NCBI GenBank assembly: GCA_020638905.1
Contig: JACKHP010000011.1
Coordinates: 1-64,000 of the forward strand
Direction: 5' to 3'
Length of the DNA stretch: 64,000 nucleotides
From: Planctomycetota bacterium
Lineage (GTDB): Bacteria > Planctomycetota > B15-G4
A model generated the notes under the pieces. The model worked only from the letters and a program-made list of their open reading frames with translations, ran no database searches and was not told the origin of the DNA. The position numbers were made by a program, and so were the translations under genes. This document shows, piece after piece, positions 59,099-64,000 of the stretch. Position 1 is the stretch's first letter; every line of letters begins with the position of its first letter.

Positions 59099-59779
59099 TC
59101 AAGGCGGCGTGCGCGCGACCTGCGCGGGACGGCTCGCGAGGTACGCGAGGATGGCGTCGGCGCGCGCGGCGTCCAGCGGATCGCAGGCGTCGAGCGGCAG
59201 GTCGAGTTCGACGCCCGTCCAGCTCGTCGTCCCGACGTGCACGCTCATCCTGAGACGCCCGACGCGCCAGTCGTCGGGATCGAGCGCGAGCGTGCCCGGC
59301 GAGTCGTCGAACAAGAGCTCGGGCTCTGAGCCTCCGTCCCGCAGGGCGACCATCCAGTCGGAGTCGGTCGTGCAGGCGTCGAGCACGCGGCCGTCTCGAT
59401 CGAGCAGCACGGCCACCCGGTCGACGTGGGAGCCCGGATACGGGAACTCGATCAGCCAGCAGCCGTCGGAGGTGCGCAGAGACGCCGGTCGCGTCGGGTG
59501 CGTGGCCCTCGTACGCGGTCTGTGCAGGCCGTCGGCGGCGAGCACCCAGGCCGCGTCGGCCGCGGAGGCGTCGACACGCGCCAACGACGCGGAGTGCACC
59601 TCGATCAGCGGCCTCTCGAGCTGCGCGCGGGACGGCAACCCGTCGGACGCGTCGACGACGTCGCAGGCCAGGCACGCCGCGAGCGCCAGGGCCGCGAGCA
59701 CGATGCGCGCGCGGCTCGACGGGCACGACCGCGCGCAGGGCGTGCCCGCGTGCCTGCCTGGCGTCGTCCGTGCGGCCAC
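59099..59779 (-). CDS. Small lipoprotein of unknown function
   Basis: A 226-residue protein from GTG 59779 (start uncertain). A hydrophobic stretch IVLAALALAACLAC ends in lipobox LAC before DVVDASDG, so it is probably a lipoprotein, but the n-region (~25 residues with several Arg and Cys) is longer than normal. The mature part is a beta-rich globe: GCWLIEFPYPGSHVDRVAVLLDRDGRVLDACTTDSDWMV, RVGRLRMSVHVGTTSWTGVELDLPLDACDPLDAARADAILAYL (parts). I do not recognise a family. It is convergent with the RraA-like gene. Confidence 0.55.
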   Translation of the reverse strand: MAARTTPGRHAGTPCARSCPSSRARIVLAALALAACLACDVVDASDGLPSRAQLERPLIEVHSASLARVDASAADAAWVLAADGLHRPRTRATHPTRPASLRTSDGCWLIEFPYPGSHVDRVAVLLDRDGRVLDACTTDSDWMVALRDGGSEPELLFDDSPGTLALDPDDWRVGRLRMSVHVGTTSWTGVELDLPLDACDPLDAARADAILAYLASRPAQVARTPP

Positions 59780-59954
59780 TGCGATCCCCCGGGTTCGGAC
59801 CCCATCGTACTCCGGTCCGCGCCGACCGTGCGCGCGGGGGCGCGGCACGCGACGCCGCGCCCCGCGCACTTGCATCCCGTTGCGGGACGCGGATCCTGGA
59901 TCGCACGCTGCGCGAGTCGCCGGCCGCGCGCATCGCACGCACTGGGAGACTCCG

Positions 59955-60476
59955 ATGCTCATCGCGACCTTCGCCGCCCGGCTCGCCGCCTCGGGACGCG
60001 CCATCCCCGCCCTGCTCGAGGGAATGTCCGACGACGACGCGCGCTGGCGTCCGGCCAAGGGCGGCTGGTCGATCGTCGAGATCGTGAACCACCTGGCCGA
60101 CGAGGAGACCGAGGACTTCCGGACGCGCCTGCGGCTCACGCTCGAGACGCCCGAGGCCGAGTGGCCGGGCATCGACCCCGAGGGCGCGGTGCTCGCGCGC
60201 CAGCACGGCGAGAAGCCGCTCGCGCCCTCGCTGGCGCGCTTCGCCGACGAGCGCAGCAGCTCGCTGGCGTGGCTGGCCACGCTGGACGACGGCGTCGACC
60301 TGCGGCGCACCCACGTCCACAAGGTGATCGGCGACCTGCGCGCGGGCGACCTGCTCGCCTCGTGGGCGGCCCACGACGTCCTGCACCTGCGTCAGCTCGG
60401 CGTGCGCCTGCACCAGCTCGTGGCGAAGCACGCGGCTCCGTACTCGACCGACTACGCGGGACCCGGCGTGGCCTGA
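59955..60476 (+). CDS. DinB-like protein
   Basis: A 173-residue protein; GGGAG before ATG 59955. It carries ARWRPAKGGWSIVEIVNHLADEETEDFRTRLRL, THVHKVIGDLRAGDLLASWAAHDVLHLRQL. The W.P..G.WSI.E...HL.D.E block and the H..LHLRQ end match DinB_2/DUF664-type four-helix proteins. Three His may bind metal. Role unknown. It is convergent with the ZIP transporter gene. Confidence 0.85.
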   Translation: MLIATFAARLAASGRAIPALLEGMSDDDARWRPAKGGWSIVEIVNHLADEETEDFRTRLRLTLETPEAEWPGIDPEGAVLARQHGEKPLAPSLARFADERSSSLAWLATLDDGVDLRRTHVHKVIGDLRAGDLLASWAAHDVLHLRQLGVRLHQLVAKHAAPYSTDYAGPGVA

Positions 60477-60523
60477 CCCTCCCGCCGACCGCGCCTGGCC
60501 CGGCCGCGCGACGACGCACGCGC

Positions 60524-61249
60524 TCAGTGCACGATCATCGTCAGGCCGACGCCCGCGGCCAGCAACCCGATCTTCACCAGGATGTCCTCTCGGTGGTGGA
60601 AGACCTCGGGCAGCAGCTCGCCCACGCACACGAACAGGAACGTGCCGGCGGCGAGCGCGGTGGCGATCAGCACGCCGGAGTCGGCCAGCCCGTCGGCGAA
60701 CAGCTTGCCGGCCAACGCGCCGGCGGGCGTGACGGCCGAGAAGAGCAGCACCATGAGCAGCGTCTGCCGACGCGGGAAGTGTCCGAGCTGGAAGACCGTG
60801 AGCAGCGAGAACGACTCGAAGCCCTTGTGCGTCAGGATCGCCATGAGCATCGCGTCGCTCACGTCGGGACGCGCGCTGGCCGCCGCGTAGCCGACACCCG
60901 TGGTGAGCGCGTGCACGGTGAGTCCCACGAGGGCCGCCCAGCCCACGGCGCGGTGGCGATGGTTCTCGTCCTTGTCGTGCGTGCGCAGCACGAGCGCCTC
61001 GACGAGGTACACGCCCAGCAACCCGAGCAGCACGCACAGCCACACGGTGCGTCCGTCGAGGCCGCCGGGGCCGGTGTGACCGTCGACGAGTCCACCCAGC
61101 GACGGCAGCAGGTGCAGGAACACCGCCGCCAGGAAGATGCCGGTCGAGAGCGCCAGCGCGGCGTGGCGCAGGCGGTCGGTCCAGTGCACGAGCAGCGGCA
61201 GGTAGCCGCCCAGCAGCGAGACGGCGAAGATCCAGACGAGGTCGGTCAT
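60524..61249 (-). CDS. ZIP-family metal transporter
   Basis: A 241-residue membrane protein, ATG 61249 with GGGAG ahead. About seven transmembrane segments are visible. The family sites are GLTVHALTTGVGYAAA (segment IV, HAxxxG) and LTHKGFESFSL (segment V, HKxxE), plus AVFLHLLPSLGG. A His/Asp/Lys-rich loop THDKDENHRHRAVG is a typical cytoplasmic metal-binding loop. It should import or move zinc or iron. It is divergent from the ArsR gene, with the dyad at 61516-61551 in the shared region. Confidence 0.88.
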   Translation of the reverse strand: MTDLVWIFAVSLLGGYLPLLVHWTDRLRHAALALSTGIFLAAVFLHLLPSLGGLVDGHTGPGGLDGRTVWLCVLLGLLGVYLVEALVLRTHDKDENHRHRAVGWAALVGLTVHALTTGVGYAAASARPDVSDAMLMAILTHKGFESFSLLTVFQLGHFPRRQTLLMVLLFSAVTPAGALAGKLFADGLADSGVLIATALAAGTFLFVCVGELLPEVFHHREDILVKIGLLAAGVGLTMIVH

Positions 61250-61515
61250 GCGCTCCCGGGGGGCGAGGGGACGATCGGCGAAACGAGCGGCTGGGATGCG
61301 CGCCGGCGCCCCGGGGGTGCGACGCCGACGGGCGGCCCGCGGGGCGGCGCCGGTCGCGTCCCGCACGGCGACGCGACCGCGCGGGGACCCCGACCGCGCG
61401 GGGGCCGATGGTGGCCGAGCGAAGCGCGCGACGCCAGCGTCCAGCGCGGGGAACCGCGGCGCGCCGTGCGAGCGGGTCGTCCAGCGCGGGTGCGGCGCGC
61501 TGATCCTCGTGACTT

Positions 61516-61551
61516 GGTTGCCGATGTGTACAGTTGTACAATCATGCAACC
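61516..61551 (+). promoter_or_regulatory. 36-bp dyad, candidate ArsR/SmtB-type operator
   Basis: An inner TGTACA-GT-TGTACA (61527-61540) and outer arms GGTTGC (61516-61521) and GCAACC (61546-61551) share one centre at 61533.5. It lies 28 bases before the ArsR start and between the divergent ZIP and ArsR genes. The rest of the 329-base interval holds no gene that I can see. Confidence 0.6.
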
Positions 61552-61578
61552 GATGATCACGAGCCCGTCGAGGACGCC

Positions 61579-61947
61579 ATGAACGAGACCGCCCCCAAGC
61601 CCTCCGACCTGACCGCCGCCGGACAGGAGTGCGAGCACGAGCACGGACCGCGGGAGCCGAGCGCGTGGTCGCCACGGGCCTTCGCCCGGGCGGTGCGGCT
61701 CTTCAAGGCGCTCGGAGACCCCGCGCGGCTGAGGCTGCTCGAGACCCTGTCGCGCGGCGCGGCCTGCGTGAGCGAGCTGGCCGAGGACGGCGAGCCGCTC
61801 TCGACCGTGAGCCACCGCCTGCGCCTGCTGCGCAACGAGGGCCTCGTGAGCGGACGCCGCGACGGCAAGCACGTGATCTACGCCCTGGCGGACGACCACG
61901 TGGCCGAACTCGTGCGCGCCGCGCTCGAGCACGGGAGCGAGCCGTGA
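61579..61947 (+). CDS. ArsR/SmtB-family metal-responsive repressor
   Basis: A 122-residue winged-helix protein; ATG 61579 (MNETAPKP) after CGAGG. An upstream in-frame ATG at 61534 lies inside the operator dyad and is less likely. The body has RLFKALGDPARLRLLETLSRGAACVSELAEDGEPLSTVSHRLRLLRNEGLV and GRRDGKHVIYALADDHVAELV. The N-terminus has CEHEH and the C-terminus HGSE. A D.H..ELV end (DDHVAELV) is the alpha-5 metal site of SmtB/ZiaR-type repressors, and the CEHEH lead adds alpha-3N-like Cys/His. It likely senses zinc or copper. Overlaps the permease by GTGA. Confidence 0.88.
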   Translation: MNETAPKPSDLTAAGQECEHEHGPREPSAWSPRAFARAVRLFKALGDPARLRLLETLSRGAACVSELAEDGEPLSTVSHRLRLLRNEGLVSGRRDGKHVIYALADDHVAELVRAALEHGSEP

Positions 61948-63137
61948 GCGCCTTCCTGCTCGGTGCCTGGGACACGCTGGCCGACGCGGCTCCGTACCTG
62001 CTCGCGGGCTTCCTCGTGGCCGCACTGCTCGACGGACTGCTCGTCTCGCGCGCGCTCATGGCGCGTCTCTCGGGCGCGCGCACGAAGTCGGTGCTGCTGG
62101 CCACGGCGCTCGGCGTCCCGCTGCCGCTGTGCTCGTGCAGCGTGCTGCCCACGGCACTCGCGCTGCGCCGCAAGGGCGCCGGCAAGGGCGCCACCGTGGC
62201 CTTCCTGATCGCCACGCCCGAGACGAGCGTGACGTCGATCCTGCTCACCTACGGGCTCATGGGACCGCTCTTCGCCGTGGTGCGTCCCGTGGCCGCGACG
62301 GTCACCGCGCTGGCCGCGGGCCTGCTCGAGAACGCGCGCGAACGGCGCGCGCCGGAGGCCGACGCGGTGCACGGGCATGCGAAGGACCCGACGCCCGCGG
62401 GCCATGACGCCTCGGCGAGCGACGCCGCGTCGTCCGCGTGCTGCGGGGACGCGGAGCACGCCACGTCGGCGAGGCCCGCGGGCGCCACGTCGTCCGCGTC
62501 GTGCTGCGCCGATGCGTGCGATCCGACGCTCGACGACGACTCACACCGTCCGCTCGGCGAACGCCTGCGACGCGGGCTGCGCTTCGCGTTCGTCGACCTG
62601 TTCGACGACGTGTTCGGCTGGCTCGTCGTGGGCGTGCTCGCGGCCTCGGCCATCGCGCACTGGCTGCCCGCCTCGCTCTGGACGTCGATCCCCGGCGGCT
62701 CCCTCGGCTCGATGCTGGCGATGGTCGTGATCGGCGTGCCGCTCTACATCTGCGCCGAGGCGTCCACCCCCATCGCCGCGGCGCTCGTGGCCCAGGGACT
62801 CTCGCCCGGCGCCGCGCTCGTGCTGCTGCTCGTCGGACCCGCCACGAACCTCGGCGCGCTCGGCGTGCTGCGCGCCGAGCTCGGCTCGCGCAGCGTGCTC
62901 GGCTACCTCGGCACGATCGTGGTCGCCTCGGTCGCCGCCGGCCTGGCCCTCGACGGCTGGCTGGGGACGTCGGCGATCGCGCTCCCCGGAGGACACGGCC
63001 ACGGCCCGGGCGGCGGCCTGCTGGGCCAGCTCTCGGCGGCCGCGCTGCTGCTGCTCGGCACCGGCACGCTGCTGCGCCATCCCTGGACGCGACGCCTGCT
63101 CGGGCGGCACCGGCGCGCGGTCGCCTCGGCGCACTGA
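61944..63137 (+). CDS. SO_0444-family heavy-metal efflux permease
   Basis: A 397-residue membrane protein from GTG 61944. It has the family block ALGVPLPLCSCSVLPTALALRRKGAGKGATVAFLIATPETSVTS (parts), with the CSC motif, and a second half with GVPLYICAEASTPIAAALVAQGLSPGAALVLLLVGPATN. About eight to ten transmembrane segments. A central loop (~130-215) is rich in Cys and His (SACCGDAEH, SCCADACD). PF03773-type permeases with this motif are linked to zinc, copper or arsenic-type export. Being in one operon with ArsR supports efflux. The last part has GGHGHGPGGG. Confidence 0.88.
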   Translation: MSAFLLGAWDTLADAAPYLLAGFLVAALLDGLLVSRALMARLSGARTKSVLLATALGVPLPLCSCSVLPTALALRRKGAGKGATVAFLIATPETSVTSILLTYGLMGPLFAVVRPVAATVTALAAGLLENARERRAPEADAVHGHAKDPTPAGHDASASDAASSACCGDAEHATSARPAGATSSASCCADACDPTLDDDSHRPLGERLRRGLRFAFVDLFDDVFGWLVVGVLAASAIAHWLPASLWTSIPGGSLGSMLAMVVIGVPLYICAEASTPIAAALVAQGLSPGAALVLLLVGPATNLGALGVLRAELGSRSVLGYLGTIVVASVAAGLALDGWLGTSAIALPGGHGHGPGGGLLGQLSAAALLLLGTGTLLRHPWTRRLLGRHRRAVASAH

Positions 63138-63223
63138 TCGCCCGTCGTGCGCGCGCGACGCCGGGATCGTGCTCGCCGCATCGGCCCGGGACGCTGCGTC
63201 CTGCGACGCTCGCCGGCCCCCGG

Positions 63224-63856
63224 TCAGCGCGCGCCGCCCCCGCCCAGCCGCGCGAGCGCGCGGTCGTGCACACGCGCGAGCAGCAGCAGCGCGCAGCTCG
63301 CGCCGACGCCGCACAGGAACATGTCCCACTGGGTGTCCCACTCGTCGCCCTGGGTGCCGAGGAAGGCCTCGGCCCCGCCGCCGAAGACCAGCGCGGCCGC
63401 CCATTCGACGAGTTCGTAGAGCGCGCTGATCGCCAGGCACACCGCGAGCACGAGCGTGACGAGCCATCCGCCGCGGCGCAGGGGCGAGGTGCGCAGCAGC
63501 AGCTCGCGCGCCAGGACCGCGGGGACGAAGCCCTGCGCGAAGTGCCCGATGCGGTCGTACGGGTTGCGGGCGAGGCCGAGCACGTCCCGCAGCCAGTCGC
63601 CGAAGGGCACCTCGGCGTAGGTCCAGTGTCCGCCCACCATGAGCACGATCGCGTGCAGCAGCACGAGCCGGTACGCCAACGGCGTGAGCGGGAAACGCCG
63701 GTACGTCGCCACGAGCAGCGGCGCCGCGACGAGCACCGGGAACACCTCGAGCCACCACGTGGGCCGGTCGGCGGGAGCGAGGCCCGACCAGACCAGCACC
63801 GCGCCGGCGATCGTCAGCAGCACGAGGGGTTCGGTGGACGTGCGCTCGGTCGTCAT
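63224..63856 (-). CDS. DUF2238 (YjdF) family membrane protein
   Basis: A 210-residue membrane protein; ATG 63856 (MTTERTSTEP) is preferred over an upstream start with an Arg-rich lead. About six transmembrane segments. Family blocks: YAEVPFGDWLRDVLGLARNPYDRIGHFAQGFVPAVLARELLLR, ISALYELVEWAAALVFG and FLGTQGDEWDTQWDMFLCGVGA. The conserved NxYDRIGH, ELVEWxxA and GDEWDTQWDM are seen. The function of YjdF is unknown. It is convergent with the permease gene. Confidence 0.9.
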   Translation of the reverse strand: MTTERTSTEPLVLLTIAGAVLVWSGLAPADRPTWWLEVFPVLVAAPLLVATYRRFPLTPLAYRLVLLHAIVLMVGGHWTYAEVPFGDWLRDVLGLARNPYDRIGHFAQGFVPAVLARELLLRTSPLRRGGWLVTLVLAVCLAISALYELVEWAAALVFGGGAEAFLGTQGDEWDTQWDMFLCGVGASCALLLLARVHDRALARLGGGGAR

Positions 63857-63958
63857 GCCGGCAGAGCGTATCGCTCGCGCGACGCGGGCGCGACATCGCG
63901 CAGCCGGAGCGTCGGCCACCCGCAGCGCCCGTCGCCGGCCGCCTCGCGCGACGAGGCG

Positions 63959-64000
63959 TCAGACCTCGTCGGGCCCCGGCCGCTGCAGGAGACGCAGCAG
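63959..64000 (-). CDS. C-terminal end of a gene running off the right edge (partial)
   Basis: On the minus strand an open frame of 13 codons (LLRLLQRPGPDEV) leads from the right edge to a TGA at 63959-63961. The stop is 100 bases upstream of the DUF2238 start on the same strand. It is too short to prove; other frames are also open here. Confidence 0.3.
   Translation of the reverse strand: MLRLLQRPGPDEV

Noticed and set aside
61534..61578. Earlier ATG at 61534 for the ArsR gene
   Set aside because: It lies inside the operator dyad and has no ribosome-binding site, while ATG 61579 has CGAGG at the right distance.

Overview
The window looks like chromosomal DNA of a very GC-rich planctomycete (about 73% GC in the lines I counted). 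Pointers to Planctomycetota are the paired ECF-type sigma factor (TIGR02999-like) and Ser/Thr kinase-TPR gene, the secreted right-handed beta-helix proteins with a shared C-terminal module, the DUF3857/transglutaminase proteins, the BlaI-M56 pair and many large signal-peptide proteins. This placement is inference; no rRNA is present. Genes are dense, and many neighbours overlap by four bases (GTGA or ATGA), which suggests translational coupling.

Layout. 1-1850: end of an M28-like peptidase and a TPR lipoprotein. 1851-~3830: a low-GC island with a lone reverse transcriptase and a structured leader, followed by the frameshifted remains of a membrane protein gene. 4.6-6.9 kb: exported coiled-coil protein, DUF442-type phosphatase lipoprotein, DUF488 protein. 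7.0-9.5 kb: BlaI repressor and M56 peptidase behind a palindromic operator. 9.6-15.8 kb: RNase Z-like protein, acetyl-CoA synthetase, CBS protein, GT39 glycosyltransferase, secreted metallo-beta-lactamase-fold protein. 24.2 down to 15.9 kb on the minus strand: ferredoxin, beta-propeller lipoprotein, glgC, methyltransferase, GT2, modA, modB, modC and an FkbM methyltransferase. 24.3-32.1 kb: two large paralogous DUF3857/transglutaminase proteins, one without the catalytic cysteine. Then tRNA-Val(UAC) and UDP-glucose dehydrogenase.

34-42 kb: TPR protein, HtrA/DegP-type protease, DUF3352-like protein, zinc metalloprotease, epoxide-hydrolase-like protein. 42-48 kb: hybrid histidine kinase, UPF0178 protein, small methyltransferase. 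47.8-51.8 kb: three secreted proteins, two of them beta-helix paralogs. 52-56.8 kb: sigma factor, TPR kinase, DUF2071 and DinB-like proteins. 56.8-58.0 kb: a gene with an in-frame UGA at the position of a redox cysteine (WW-U-LF-C), followed by a hairpin that fits bacterial SECIS rules; it is probably an undescribed selenoprotein joining a peroxiredoxin/thioredoxin fold to a DsbD-N-like domain. 58.2-64 kb: short PQQ-repeat protein, RraA-like protein, lipoprotein, DinB protein, and a metal module (ZIP transporter divergent from ArsR plus SO_0444-type efflux permease around one long dyad), then a DUF2238 membrane protein.

The two strongest discoveries are the selenoprotein candidate (56836-58044) and the reverse transcriptase island (1851-~3830), which could be a defence-type (DRT/unknown-group) system.
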